A DNA stretch of 64,000 nt from Colletes latitarsis (taxonomy: Eukaryota > Arthropoda > Insecta > Hymenoptera > Colletidae): assembly GCF_051014445.1 (NCBI RefSeq), contig NW_027488368.1:22976001-23040000 (forward strand). The letters are read 5' to 3'. The notes beneath the pieces were generated by a model. It searched no databases. It was given only the letters and a program-made list of their open reading frames with translations, and was not told where the DNA came from. This document shows positions 35,830 to 49,800 of this stretch, piece after piece. The first letter of the stretch is position 1; every line of letters begins with the position of its first letter. The position numbers and the translations under genes were made by a program.

Positions 35830-37989
35830 TAATTGACTGTTTCAGTGGTGTACTTCATTACTACGTGATGCAATCCAGAAAAAGCCCAGGATCTAGCCAT
35901 CAAGTATGAGAAATATGCGAATGTATGAGCCTGATGAGGGCAAATCCTTGACCTAACCCAAACCTAACATGCGTTATCCTCCAAAATATTTATCAAGACC
36001 AGGTTTAATTGAATGTTTCAGTGTGGTACCACATTACTGCGTGAACCAATCCAGAAAAAACCCAGGATCCGACAAGTATGTGAAGAATGCGAAAGTATGA
36101 GTCTGATGAGTGAAAATCCCAGGGCTAACCTAGACCTAACATGCGTTATCCTTTAAAATATTGACCCAAACCAGGTTTAATGGACTGTTTCAGTGTGGTA
36201 CCACTTTACTACGTGATCCAAAGCAGAAAAAACCCTCGATCAGGTCAACATGTATGTTAAAACTGCGAAAGTATGACCCTGATGAGGGCAAACCCCAGGC
36301 CTTACCGGGACCTATCATGCGTTGCCCTCTAAAATATTGATGGAAACCAGGTTTAGTTGACTGTTTCAGTGTGGTACCACATTACTACGTGATCCAATCC
36401 AGAAATAGCCCAGGATCTAGCCATGAAGTATGAGGAATATGCGAAAGTATGAGCCTGACGAGGGCAAATCCTAGACCTAACCCAGACCTAACATGCGTTA
36501 TCCTCTAAAATATTTATCATGACCAGGTTTAATTGAGTGTTACAGTGTGGTCCCACATTACTACGTGATCCAAACCAGAAAGAACCCAGGATCCGTTCAA
36601 CAAGTATGTGAAAAACGCGAGAGTATGAGCCTGATGAGGGCAAATCCAAGACCTATCCCAGACCTAACTTGCGTTATCCTCTAAAATATTGATCGAAACC
36701 AGGTTTAATTGACTGTTCCAGTGTGGTACCACATTACTACGTGATCCAATCCAGAAATAGCCCAGGATCTAGCCATGAAGTATGAGAAATATGCGAAAGT
36801 ATGAGCCTGACGAGGGCAAATCCTAGACCTAACCTAGACCTAACATGAATTATTCTCTAAAATATTGATCGAAACCAGGTTTAATTGACTGTTTCAGTGT
36901 GGTCCCACTTTACTACGTGATCCAATCCAGAAACAGCCCAGGATCTAGCCATGAAGTATGAGAAATATGCGAAAGTATGAGCCTGACGAGGGCAAATCCT
37001 AGACCTAACCTAGACCTAACATGAATTATTCTCTAAAATATTGATCGAAACCAGGTTTAATTGACTGCTTCAGTGTGGTACCACATTACTACGTGATCCA
37101 ATCCAGAAATAGCCCAGGATCTAGCCATGAAGTATGAGAAATATGCGAAAGTATGAGCCTGACGAGGGCAAATCCTAGACCTAACCTAGACCTAACATGA
37201 ATTATTCTCTAAAATATTGATCGATACCAGGTTTAATTGACTGTTTCAGTGTGGTCCCACTTTACTACGTGATCCAATCCAGAAACAGCCCAGGATCTAG
37301 CCATGAAGTATGAGAAATATGCGAAAGTATGAGCCTGACGAGGGCAAATCCTAGACCTAACCTAGACCTAACATGAATTATTCTCTAAAATATTGATCGA
37401 AACCAGGTTTAATTGAATGCCTCAGTGTGGTCCCACGTTACTACGTAATCCAATCCAGAAATAGCCCAGGATCTATCCATGAAGTATGAGAAATATGCGA
37501 AAGTATGAGCCTGACGAGGGCAAATCCTAGACCTAACCCAGACCTAACATGCGTTATCCTCTAAAATATTTATCATGACCAGGTTTAATTGAGTGTTTCA
37601 GTGTGGTCCCACATTACTACGTGAGACAAACCAGAAATAGCCCAGGATCTGTTCAACAAGTATGTGAAGAATGCGAAAGTATGAGCCTGATGAGAGCAAA
37701 TCCCAGACCTATCCCAGATCTAACATGCGTTATCCTCTAAAATATTTATCAAGACCAGGTTTAATTGAATGTTCCAGTGTGGTACCACATTACTACGTGA
37801 ATCGAACCAGAAAAAACCCAGGATCCGTTCAACAAGTATGTGAAGATTGCGAAAGTATGAGTCTGATGAGTGAAAATCCCAGGGCTAACCTAGATCTAAC
37901 GTGCGTTGTCCTCTAAAATATTGATGGAAACCAGGTTTAATTGACTGTTTCAGTGTTGTACTTCATTACTACGTGATGCAATCCAGAAA
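35830..37989 (+). repeat. Block P2, second copy of P1 with two extra monomers
   Basis: Second copy of 28,260-30,069. Two additional A monomers lie at about 37.07-37.42 kb, inside a run of copies that begin ATGAATTATTCTC. A 4-bp deletion occurs at about 36,071. Elsewhere the two copies differ by scattered substitutions only. Confidence 0.82.
36066..36075 (+). repeat. Monomer with a 4-bp deletion
   Basis: GGATCCGACAAGTATG here against GGATCCGTTCAACAAG in other B copies: TTCA is missing. It is private to this copy and makes the monomer 172 bp. It also ends the open frame seen in sister B copies. Confidence 0.85.
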
Positions 37990-40900
37990 AAGCCCAGGAT
38001 CTAGCCATCAAGTATGAGAAATATGCGAAAGAATGAGCCTGATGAGAGCAAATCCCAGACCTAACCTATACCTAACATGAATTGTTCTCTAAAATATTGA
38101 TCAAAACCAGGTTTAATTGACTGTTTCAGTGTGGTACCACATTACTGCGTGATCCAATCCAGAAATAGCTCAGGATCTAGCCATCAAGTATGAGAAATAT
38201 GCGAAAGAATGAGCCTGATGAGAGCAAATCCCAGACCTAACCTAGACCTAACATGCGTTATCCTCTAAAATATTTATCAAGACCAGGTTTAATTGAATGT
38301 TCCAGTGTGGTACCACATTACTACGTGAACCAAACCAGAAAAATCCCAGGATCCGTCCAACAAGTATGTGAAGAAAGCGAAAGTATGAGTCTGATGAGTG
38401 AAAATCCCAGGGCCAACCTAGACCTAACATGCGTTATCCTCAAAAATATTGATCGAAACCTGGTTTAATCGACTCTTTCAGTGTGGTACCACATTACTAC
38501 GTGACCCAAACCAGAAAAAACCCAGGATCTGTTCAACAAGTATGTGAAAAACGCGAAAGTATGAGCCGTGATGAGTGCAAATCCCAAACCTATCCCTGGC
38601 CTAACTTGCGTTATCCTCTAAAATATTGATCGAAACCAGGTTTAATTGACTGTTTCAGTGTGGTACCACATTACTACGTGATCCAATCCAGAAATAGCCC
38701 AGGATCTAGCCATGAAGTATGAGAAATATGCGAAAGAATGAGCCTGATGAGAGCAAATCCCAGACCTAACCTAGACATAACATGAATTATTCTCTAAAAT
38801 ATTGGTCAAAACCAGGTTTAATTGACTGTTTCAGTGTGGTACCACATTACTACGTGATCCAATCCAGAAATAGCCCAGGATCTAGCCATGAAGTATGAGA
38901 AATATGCGAAAGTATGACCCTGTTGAGGGCAAATCCTAGACCTAACCCAAGCCTAACATGCGTTATCCTCTAAAATATTTATCAAGACCAGGTTTAATTG
39001 AATGTTCCAGTGTGGTACCACATTACTACGTGAATCGAACCAGAAAAAACCCAGGATCCGTTCAACAAGTATGTGAAGAATGCGAAAGTGTGAGGCTGAT
39101 GAGTGAAAATCCCAGGGCTAACCTAGACCTAACATGCGTTATCCTCTAAAATATTGATCCAAACCAGATTTAATGGACTGTTTCAGTGTGGTACCACTTT
39201 ACTACGTGATCCAAAGCAGAAAAAACCCTCAATCAGGTCAACATGTATGTTAAAACTGCGAAAGTATGACCCTGATGTGGGCAAATCCCAGGCCTAACCT
39301 AGCCCTAACACGCGTTGTCCTCTAAAATATTGATGGAAACCAGGTTTAATTGACTGTTTCAGTGTTGCACTTCATTACTACGTGATGCAATCCAGAAAAA
39401 GCCCAGGATCTAGCCATCAAGTATAAGAAATATGCGAAAGAATGAGCCTGATGAGAGCAAATCCCAGACCTAACCTAGACATAACATGAATTATTCTCTA
39501 AAATATTGGTCAAAACCAGGTTTAATTGACTGTTTCAGTGTGGTACCACATTACTACGTGATCCAATCCAGAAATAGCCCAGGATCTAGCCATGAAGTAT
39601 GAGAAATATGCGAAAGTATGAGCCTGACGAGGGCAAATCCTAGACCTAACCCAGACCTAACATGCGTTATCCTCTAAAATATTTATCATGACCAGGTTTA
39701 ATTGATTGTTTCAGTGTGGTCCCACATTACTACGTGATCCAAACCAGAAAAAACCCAGGATCCGTTCAACAAGTATGTGAAGAATGCGAAAGTATGAGTC
39801 TGATGAGGGCAAATCCCAGGCCTAACCCAGACCTAACTTGCGTTGTCCTCTAAGATATTGATGGAAACCAGGTTTAATTGACTGTTTCAGTGTTGTACTT
39901 CATTACTACGTGATACAATCCAGAAAAAGCCCAGGATCTAGCCATCAAGTATGAGAAATATGCGGAAGAATGAGCCTGATGAGAGCAAATCCCAGACCTA
40001 ACCTAGACCTAACATGAATTATTCTCTAAAATATTGATCGAAACCAGGTTTAATTGACTGTTTCAGTGTGGTCCTACATTACTACGTGATCCAAACCAGA
40101 AAAAACCCAGGATCCGTTCAACAAGTATGTGAACAATGCGAAAGTATGAGTCTGATGAGTGAAAATCCCAGGCCAAACCTAGACCTAACACGCGTTATCC
40201 TCAAAAATATTGATCGAAACCTGGTTTAATCGACTGTTTCAGTGTGGTACCACATTACTACGTGATCCAAACCAGAAAATAACACGGGATCTGTTCAACG
40301 AGTATGTGAAGTGTGCGAAAGTATGAGTCTGATGAGGGCAAATCCCAGACCTATCCCAGACCTAACATGCGTTATCGTCTAAAATATTTATCAAGACCAG
40401 GTTTAATTGATTGTTTCAGTGTGGTCGCACATTACTACGTGATTCAAACCAGAAAAAACCCAGGATCTGTTCAACAAGTATGTGAAAAACGCGAAAGTAT
40501 GAGCCTGATGAGGGCAAATCCCAGGCCTATCCCAGATCTAACTTGCGTTATCCTCTAAAATATTGATCGAAACCAGGTTTAATTGACTGTTTCAGTGTTG
40601 TACCACATTACTACGTGATCCAATCCAGAAATAGCCCAGGATCTAGCCATGAAGTATGAGAAATATGCGAAAGTATGAGCCTGACGAGGGCAAATCCTAG
40701 ACCCAACCCAGACCTAACATGCGTTATCCTCTAAAATATTTTTCATGAGCAGGTTTAATTGATTGTTTCAGTGTGGTCCCACATTACTACGTGATCCAAA
40801 CCAGAAATAGCCCAGGATCTAGCCATGAAGTATGAGAAATATGCGAAAGTATGAGCCTGACGAGGGCAAATCCTAGACCCAACCCAGACCTAACATGCGT

Positions 40901-43889
40901 TATCCTCTAAAATATTTATCAAGACCAGGTTTAATTGATTGTTTCAGTGTGGTCCCACACTACTACGTGACCCAAACCGGAAAAAACCCAGGATCTGTTC
41001 AACAAATATGTAAAAAACGCGAAAGTATGATCCTGATGAGGGCAAATCCCAGACCTATCCCAGACCTAACTTGCGTTATCCTCTAAAATATTGAACGAAA
41101 CCAGGTTTAATTGACTGTTTCAGCGTGGTACAACAATACTACGTGATACAATCCTGAAACTGCCCAGGATCTAGCCATGAAGTATGAGAAATATGCGAAA
41201 GTATGACCCTGTTGAGGGCAAATCCTAGACCTAACCCAAACCTAACATGCGTTATCCTCTAAAATATTTATCAAGACAAGGCTTAATTGAATGTTCCAGT
41301 GTGGTACCACATTACTACGTGAAGCAAACCAGAAAAAACCCAGGATCCGTTCAACAAGTATGTGAAGAATGCGAAAGTATGAGTCTGATGAGTGAAAATC
41401 CCAGGGCTAACCTAGACCTAACATGCGTTATCCTCCAAAATATTTATCAAGACCTGGTTTAATTGAATGTTCCAGTGTGGTACCACTTTACTACGTGATC
41501 CAAACCAGAAAAAACCCAGGATCCGTTCAACAAGTATGTGAAGAAAGCGAAAGTATGAGTCTGATGAGTGAAAATCCCAGGGCTAACCTAGATCTAACGT
41601 GCGTTGTCCTCTAAAATATTGATGGAAACCAGGTTTAATTGACTGTTTCAGTGTTGTACTTCATTACTACGTGATGCAATCCAGAAAAAGCCCAGGATCT
41701 AGCCATCAAGTATGAGAAATATGTGAAAGAATGAGCCTGATGAGAGCAAATCCCAGACCTAACCTAGACCTAACATGAATTGTTCTCTAAAATATTGATC
41801 AAAACCAGGTTTAATTGACTGTTTCAGTGTGGTACCACATTACTACGTGATCCAATCCAGAAATAGCCCAGGATCCAGCCATGAAGTATGAGAAATATGC
41901 GAAAGTATGAGCCTGATGCGGGCAAATCCCAGGCCCAACCTAGACCTAACATGCGTTATCCTCAAAAATATTGATCGAAACCTGGTTTAATCGACTGTTT
42001 CAGTGTGGTACCACATTACTACGACAGCCAAACCAGAAAAAACCCAGGATCTGTTCAACAAGTATGTGAAAAACGCGAAAGTATGAGCCTGATGAGGGCA
42101 AATCCCAAACCTATCCCAGACCTAACTTGCGTTATCCTCTAAAATATTGATCGAAACCAGGTTTAATTGACTGTTTCAGTGTGGTACCACATTACTACGT
42201 GATCCAATCCAGAAATAGCCCAGGATCTAGCCATGAAGTATGAGAAATATGCGAAAGTATGAGCCTCACGAGGGCAAATCCTAGACCTAACCCAGACCTA
42301 ACATGCGTTATCCTCTAAAATATTTATCATGACCAGGTTTAATTGAGTGTTACAGTGTGGTCCCACATTACTACGTTATCCAAACCAGAAAAAACCCAGG
42401 ATCCGTTCAACAAGTATGTGAAAAACGCGAGAGTATGAGCCTGATCAGGGCAAATCCCAGACCTATCCCAGACCTAACTTGCGTTATCCTCTAAAATATT
42501 GATCGAAACCAGGTTTAATTGACTGTTCCAGTGTGGTACCACATTACTACGTGATCCAATCCAGAAATAGCCCAGGATCTAGCCATGAAGTATGAGAAAT
42601 ATGCGAAAGTATGAGCCTGACGAGGGCAAATCCTAGACCTAACCTAGACCTAACATGAATTATTCTATAAAATATTGATCGAAACCAGGTTTAATTGACT
42701 GCTTCAGTGTGGTCCCACATTACTACGTGATCCAATCCAGAAATAGCCCAGGATCTAGCCATGAAGTATGAGCAATATGCGAAAGTATGAGCCTGACGAG
42801 GGCAAATCCTAGACCTAACCCAGACCTAACATGCGTTATCCTCTAAAATATTTATCATGACCAGGTTTAATTGAGTGTTTCAGTGTGGTCCCACATTACT
42901 ACGTGAGCCAAACCAGAAATAGCCCAGGATCTGTTCAACAAGTATGTGAAGAATGCGAAAGTATGAGCCGGATGAGAGCAAATCCCAGACCTATCCCAGA
43001 CCTAACATGCGTTATCCTCTAAAATATTGATCGAAACCAGGTTTAATTGACTGTTTCAGTGTGGTACCACATTACTTCGTGATCCAATCCAGAAATAGCC
43101 CAGGATCTAGCCATGAAGTATGAGAAATATGCGAAAGTATGAGCCTCACGAGGGCAAATCCTAGACCTAACCCAGACCTAACATACGTTATCCTCTAAAA
43201 TATTTATCATGACCAGGTTTAATTGATTGTTTCAGTGTGGTCCCACATTACTACGTGATCCAAACCAGAAAATAACCCAGGATCTGTTCAACAAGTATGT
43301 GAAGAATGCGAAAGTATGAGTCTGAAGAGTGAAAATCCCAGGCCCAACCTAGACCTAACATGCGTTATCCTCAAGAATATTGATCGAAACCAGGTTTAAT
43401 TTACTGTTTCAGTGTGGTCCCACATTACTACGTGATCCAATCCAGAAATAGCCCAGGATCTAGCCATGAAGTATGAGAAATATGCGAAAGTATGAGCCTG
43501 ACGAGGGCAAATCCTAGACCTAACCTAGACCTAACATGAATTATTCTATAAAATATTGATCGAAACCAGGTTTAATTGACTGCTTCAGTGTGGTCCCACA
43601 TTACTACGTGATACAATCCTGAAACTGCCCAGGATCTAGCCATGAAGTATGAGAAATATGCGGAAGTATGACCCTGTTGGGGGCAAATCCTAGACCTAAC
43701 CCAAACCTAACATGCGTTATCCTCTAAAATATTTATCAAGACCAGGTTTAGTTGAATGTTCCAGTGTGGTACCACATTACTACGTGAACCGAACCAGAAA
43801 AAACCCAGGATCCGTTCAACAAGTATGTGAAGAATGCGAAAGTGTGAGTCTGATGAGTGAAAATCCCAGGGCTAACCTAGACCTAACAT
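37990..43889 (+). repeat. Mixed block with copies of 31.2, 33.9 and 29.0 kb
   Basis: 39.60-40.56 kb matches 31.15-32.11 kb (8,448 bp apart, exactly 48 monomers), and 40.2-41.44 kb matches 33.5-34.75 kb (6,687 bp, 38 monomers minus one). A GAGTGTTACAG copy starts at 42,303. A one-base insertion (AGCCGTGATGAG) occurs at about 38,567 and an unusual ACTACGACAGCC at about 42,019. No unique sequence. Confidence 0.75.
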
Positions 43890-44050
43890 GCGTTATCCTC
43901 AAAATATTGATCCAAACCAGGTTTAATGGACTGTTTCAGTGTGGTACCACTTTACGACGTGATCCAAAGCAGAAAAAACCCTCGATCAGATCAACATGTA
44001 TGTTAAAACTGCGAAAGTATGACCCTGATGAGGGCAAATCCCAGGCCTAA
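43712..44050 (+). other. Non-coding 112-codon open frame across a B-D joint
   Basis: B copies followed by a D copy with CCTCAAAATATTGATCC (one base shorter than usual) keep one frame open across two monomers. The same happens at 51,102, 55,856 and 61,488. The encoded strings are simply translated satellite, with no signal peptide, domain or codon pattern, and neighbouring monomers of the same class have stops. I regard these as accidental frames, listed because they are the longest in the window. Confidence 0.8.
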
Positions 44051-44379
44051 CCTAGACCGAACATGCGTTGTCCTCTAAAATAATGATGGAAACCAGGTTT
44101 AATTGACTGTTTCAGTGTTGTACTTCATTACTACGTGATGCAATCCAGAAAAAGCCCAGGATCTAGCCATCAAGTATGAGAAATATGCGAAAGAATGAGC
44201 CTGATGAGAGCAAATCCCAGACCTAACCTAGACCTAACATGAATTATTCTCTAAAATAGTGATCAAAACCAGGTTTAATTGACTGTTTCAGTGTGGTACC
44301 ACATTACTACGTGCTCCAATCCAGAAATAGCCCAGGATCCAGCCATGAAGTATGAGAAATATGCGAAAGTGTGAGCCTG
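43890..44379 (+). repeat. Diverged lead-in to the large right duplication
   Basis: Aligns with 56,034-56,523 at the same 12,144-bp distance as the block to its right, but with more differences (for example TTTACGACG against TTTACTACG, GCAATCCAG against GCAATCCTG). Classes D, E and A'. The change in identity near 44.38 kb suggests a boundary of the recent event. Confidence 0.7.
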
Positions 44380-45118
44380 ATGAGGGCGAATCCCAGACCT
44401 ATCCCAGACCTAACTTGCGTTATCCTCTAAAATATTGATCGAAATCACGTCTAATCGACAGTTTCAGTGTGGTACCACATTTCTACGTGATCCAATCCAG
44501 AAATAGCCCAGGATCCAGCCATGAAGTATGAGAAATATGCGAAAGTATGAGCCTGATGGGGGCAAATCCTAGACCTAACCCAGACCTAACTTGCGTTATC
44601 CTCTAAAATATTGATCGAAATCAGGTTTAATTGACTGTCTCAGCGTGGTACCACACTACTGCGTGACCCAAACCGGAAAAAACCCAGGATCTAGACATCA
44701 AGTATGAGAAATATGCGAAAGTATGAGCCTGATGAGAGCGAATCCCAGACCTATCCCAGACCTAACTTGCGTTATCCTCTAAAATATTGAACGAAATCAG
44801 GTTTAATTGACTGTTTCAGCGTGGTACCACATTACTACGTGATACAATCCAGAAACAGCCCAGGATCTAGCCATGAAGTATGAGAAATATGCGAAAGTAT
44901 GAGCCTGATGAGGGCAAATCCTAGACCTAACCCAAACCTAACATGCGTTATCCTCTAAAATATTTATCAAGACCAGGTTTAATTGAATGTTTCAGTGTGG
45001 TACCACATTACTACGTGAACCAAACCAGAAAAAACCCAGGACCTGTTCAACAAGTATGTGAAGAATGCGAAAGTATGAGTCTGACGAGTGAAAATCCCAG
45101 GGCTAACCTAGACCTAAC

Positions 45119-45294
45119 ATGCGTTATCCTCTAAAATATTGATCCAAACCAGGTTTAATGGACCGTTTCAGTGTGGCAGCACTTTACTACGCGATCCAAA
45201 GCAGAAAAACCCCCCAACCAGGTCAACATGTATATTAAAACTGCGAAAGTATGACCCTGATGTGGGCAAATCCCTGGCCTAACCTAGACCTAAC
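45119..45294 (+). repeat. Substitution-rich class D monomer
   Basis: About ten changes from the class D reference cluster in this copy, most of them T to C or G to A on this strand: GGACCG, GTGGCAGCAC, ACTACGCGATCC, AAAAACCCCCCAACC, TGTATATTA and CCCTGGCC. The same changes are present 12,144 bp downstream at 57,263, so they predate the large duplication. Confidence 0.8.
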
Positions 45295-46702
45295 GTGCGT
45301 TATCCTCTAAAATATTGATCCAAACCAGGTTTAATGGACTGTTTCAGTGTGGTACCTCACTACTACGTGATCCAAACCAGAAAAAACCCAGGATCTGTTC
45401 AACAAGTATGTGAAAAACGCGAAAATATGAGCCTGATGAGGGCAAATCCCAGACCTATCCCAGACCTAACTTGCGTTGTCCTCTACGATATTGATGGAAA
45501 CCAGGTTTAATTGACTGTTTCAGTGTCGTACTCCATTACTACGTGATGCAATCCAGAAGAAGCCCAGGATCTAGCCATCAAGTAGGAGAAATATGCGAAA
45601 GAGTGAGCCTGATGAGAGTAAATCCCAGACCTAACCTAGACCTAACATGAATTATTCTCTAAAATATTGATCGAAACCACGTCTAATTGACTGTTTCTGT
45701 GTGGTCCCACATTACTACGTGATCCAATCCAGAAATAGCCCAGGATCTAGCCATGAAGTATGAGAAATATGCGAAAGTATGAGCCTGACGAGTGCAAATC
45801 CTAGACCTAACCCAGACCTAACATGCGTTATCCTGTAAAATATTTATCATGACCAGGTTTAATTGATTGTTTCAGTGTGGTCCCACATAACTACGTGATC
45901 CAAACCAGAAAAAACCCAGGATCCGTTCAACAAGTATGTGAAGAATGCGAAAGTATGAGTCTGATGAGTGAAAATCCCAGGCCTAACCTAGACCTAACAT
46001 GCGTTATCCTGAAGAATATTGATCGAAACCAGGTTTAATTGACTGTTTCAGTGTGGTACCACATTACTACGTGATCCAAACCAGTAAAAACCCAGGATCC
46101 GTTCAACAAGTATGTGAAGAATGCGAAAGTATGAGTCTGATGAGTGAAATTCCTCGGCCTAACCTAGACCTAACATGCGTTATCCTCAAAAATATTGATC
46201 GAAACCAGGTTTAATCTACTGTTTCAGTGTGGTACCACTTTACTACGTGATCCAAAGCAGAAAGAACCCTCGATCAGGTCAACATGTATGTTAAAACTGC
46301 GAAAGTATGACCCTGATGAGGGCAAATCCCAGGCCTAACCTAGACCTAACATGCGTTGTCCTCTAAAATATTGATGGAAACCAGGTTTAATTGACTGTTT
46401 CAGTGTTGTACTTCATTACTACGTGATCCAATCCAGAAAAAGCCCAGGATCTAGCCATCAAGTATGAGAAATATGCGAAAGAATGAGCTTGATGAGAGCA
46501 AATCCCAGACCTATCCTAGACCTAACTTGAATTATTCTCTAAAGTATTGATCAAAACCAGGTTTAATTGACTGTTTCAGCGTGGTCCCACATTACTACGT
46601 GATACAATCCTGAAACAGCCCAGGATCTAGCCATGAAGTATGAGAAATATGCGAAAGTATGAGCCTGATGGGGGCAAGTCCTAGACCTAACCCAGACCTA
46701 AC

Positions 46703-46878
46703 ATGCGTTATCCTCTGAAATATTTATCAAGACCAGGTTTAATTGAATGTTTCAGTGTGGTACCACATTACTACGTGATCCAAACCAGAAAAAACCCAGG
46801 ATCCGTTCAACAAGTATGTGAAGAATGCGAAAGTATGAGTCTGATGAGTGAAAATCCCAGGGCTAACCTAGACCTAGC
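46703..46878 (+). repeat. Class B monomer, reference copy (176 bp)
   Basis: The second half is marked by CAAACCAGAAAAAACCCAGG, ATCCGTTCAACAAGTATGTG, AAGAATGCGAAAGTATGAGT and CTGATGAGTGAAAATCCC. The first half usually has TATTTATCAAGACCAGG rather than TATTGATCGAAACCAGG. The palindrome is either intact or changed to TGTGGTCCCACA. By chance this class lacks stops in one frame, so each copy gives a 63- to 71-codon open frame. It has a sub-form (B') with GAATCCGTT and TGTGGAGAATGC at 15,887, 18,176, 19,585, 19,939, 20,997 and 26,106. Confidence 0.9.
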
Positions 46879-49800
46879 ATGCGTTATCCTCAAAATATGA
46901 TCCAAACCAGGTTTAATGGACTGTTTCAGTGTGGTACCACTTTACTACGTGATCCAAAGCAGAAAAAACCCTCGATCAGATCAACATGTATGTTAAAACT
47001 GCGAAAGTACGACCCTGATGAGGCCAAATCCCAGGCCTAACCTAGACCGAACATGCGTTGTCCTCTAAAATAATGATGGAAACCAGGTTTAATTGACTGT
47101 TTCAGTGTTGTACTTCATTACTACGTGATGCAATCCAGAAAAAGTCGAGGATCTAGCCATCAAGTATGAGAAATATGCGAAAGAATGTGCCTGATGAGAG
47201 CAAATCCCAGACCTAACCTAGACCTAACATGAATTATTCTCTAAAATATTGATCAAAACCAGGTTTAATTGACTGTTTCAGTGTGGTACCACATTACTAC
47301 GTGATCCAATCCAGAAATAGCCCAGGATCCAGCCATGAAGTATGAGAAATATGCGAAAGTGTGAGCCTGATGAGGGCGAATCCCAGACCTATCCCAGACC
47401 TAACTTGCGTTATCCTCTAAAATATTTATCAAGACCAGGTTTAATTGAATGTTTCAGTGTGGTACCACATTACTACGTGATCCAAACCAGTAAAAACCCA
47501 GGATCCGTTCAACAAGTATGTGAAGAATGCGAAAGTATGAGTCTGATGAGTGAAAATCCCCGGCCTAACCTAGACCTAACATGCGTTATCCTCAAAAATA
47601 TTGATCGAAACCAGGTCTAATCGACTGTTTCAGTGTGGTACCACACTACTGCGTGACCGAAACCGGAAAAAACCCAGGATCTAGACATCAAGTAGGAGAA
47701 ATATGCGAAAGTATGAGCCTGATGAGGGCGAATCCCAGACGTATCCCAGACCTAACTTGCGTTATCCTCTAAAATATTGATCGAAATCAGGTTTAATTGA
47801 CTGTTTCAGCGTGGTACCACATTACTACGTGATACAATCCAGAAACAGCCCAGGATCTAGCCATGAAGTATGAGAAATATGCGAAAGTATGAGCCTGATG
47901 AGGGCAAATCCTAGACCTAACCCAAACCTAACATGCGTTATCCTCTAAAATATTTATCAAGACCAGGTTTAATTGATCGTTTCAGTGTGGTCCCACATTA
48001 CTACGTGATCCAACCCAGAAAAAACCCAGGACCTGTTCAACAAGTATGTGAAGAATGCGAAAGTATGAGTCTGATGAGTGAAGAACCCCGGCCTAACCTA
48101 GACCTAACATGCGTCATCCTCAAAAATATTGATGGAAACCAGGTTTAATTGACTGTTTCAGTGTTGTACTTCATTACTACGTGATGCGATCCAGAAAAAG
48201 CCCAGGATCTAGCCATCAAGTATGAGAAATATGCGAAAGTATGAGCCTGATGAGGGCCAATCCTAGACCTAACCCAGACCTAACATGCCTTATCCTCTAA
48301 AATATTTATCAAGACCAGGTTTAATTGATTGTTTCAGTGTGGTACCACATTACTACGTGATCCAAACCAATAAAAACCCAGGATCCGTTCAACAAGTATG
48401 TGAAGAATGCGAAAGTATGAGTCTGATGAGTGAAAAACCCCGGCCTAACCTAGACCTAACATGCGTTATCCTCAAAAATATTGATCGAAATCTGGTTTAA
48501 TCGACTGTTTCAGTGTGGTACCACATTACTATGTGATCCAAACCAGAAAATAACCCAGGATCTGTTCAACGAGTATGTTCAGAGTGCGAAAGTATGAGTC
48601 TGATGAGGGCAAAACCCAGACCTATCCCAGACCTAACATGCGTTATCCTCTAAAATACTTATCAAGACCGGGATTAATTGACTCTTTCAGTGTTGTACTT
48701 CATTACTACGTGATGCAATCCAGAAGAAGCCCAGGATCTAGCCATCAAGTATGAGAGATATGCGAAAGAATGAGCCTGACGAGTGCAAATCCTAGACCTA
48801 ACCCAGACCTAACATGCGTTATCCTGTAAAATATTTATCATGACCAGGTTTAATTGAATGTTCCAGTGTGGTACCACATTACTACGTGACCAAACCAGAA
48901 AAAACCCTGGATCCGTTCAACAAATATGTGAAGAATGCGAAAGTATGAGTCTGATGAGTGAAAATCCCAGGGCTAACCTAGACCTAACATGCGTTGTCCT
49001 CTAAAATATTGATGGAAACCAGGTTTAATGGACTGTTTCAGTGTGGTACCACACTCCTACGTGATCCAAACCAGAAAAAACCCAGGATCTGTTCAACAAG
49101 TATGTGAAAAACGCGATAGTATGAGCTTGATGAGGGCAAATCCCAGACCTATCCCAGACCTAACTTGCGTTGTCCTCTAAGATATTGATGGAAACCAGAT
49201 TTAATTGACTGTTTCAGTGTTGTACTTCATTACTACGTGATGCAATCCAGAAAGAGCCCAGGATCTAGCCATCAAGTATGAGAAATATGCGAAAGAATGA
49301 GCCTGACGAGAGCAAATCCTAGACCTATCCCAGACCTAACATGCGTTATCCTCTAAAATATTTATCGTGACCAGGTTTAATTGATTGTTTCAGTCTGGTC
49401 CCACATAACTACGTGATCCAAACCAGAAAATACCCAGGATCCGTTCAACAAGTATGTGAAGAATGCGAAAGTATGAGTCTGACGAGGGCAAATCCTAGAC
49501 CTAAGCCAGACCTAACATGCGTTATCATCTAAAATATTTATCATGACCAGGTTTAATTGATTGTTTCAGTTTGGTCCCACATAACTACGTTATCCAAACC
49601 AGAAAAAAACCAGGATCCGTTCAACAAGTATGTGAAGAATGCGAAAGTATGAGTCTGATGAGTGAAAATCCTCGGCCTAACCTAGACCTAACATGCGTTA
49701 TCCTCAAAAATATTGATCGAAACCAGGTTTAATCGACTGCTTCAGAGTGGTACCACTTTACTACGTGATACAATCCTGAAACAGCCCAGGATCTAGCCAT

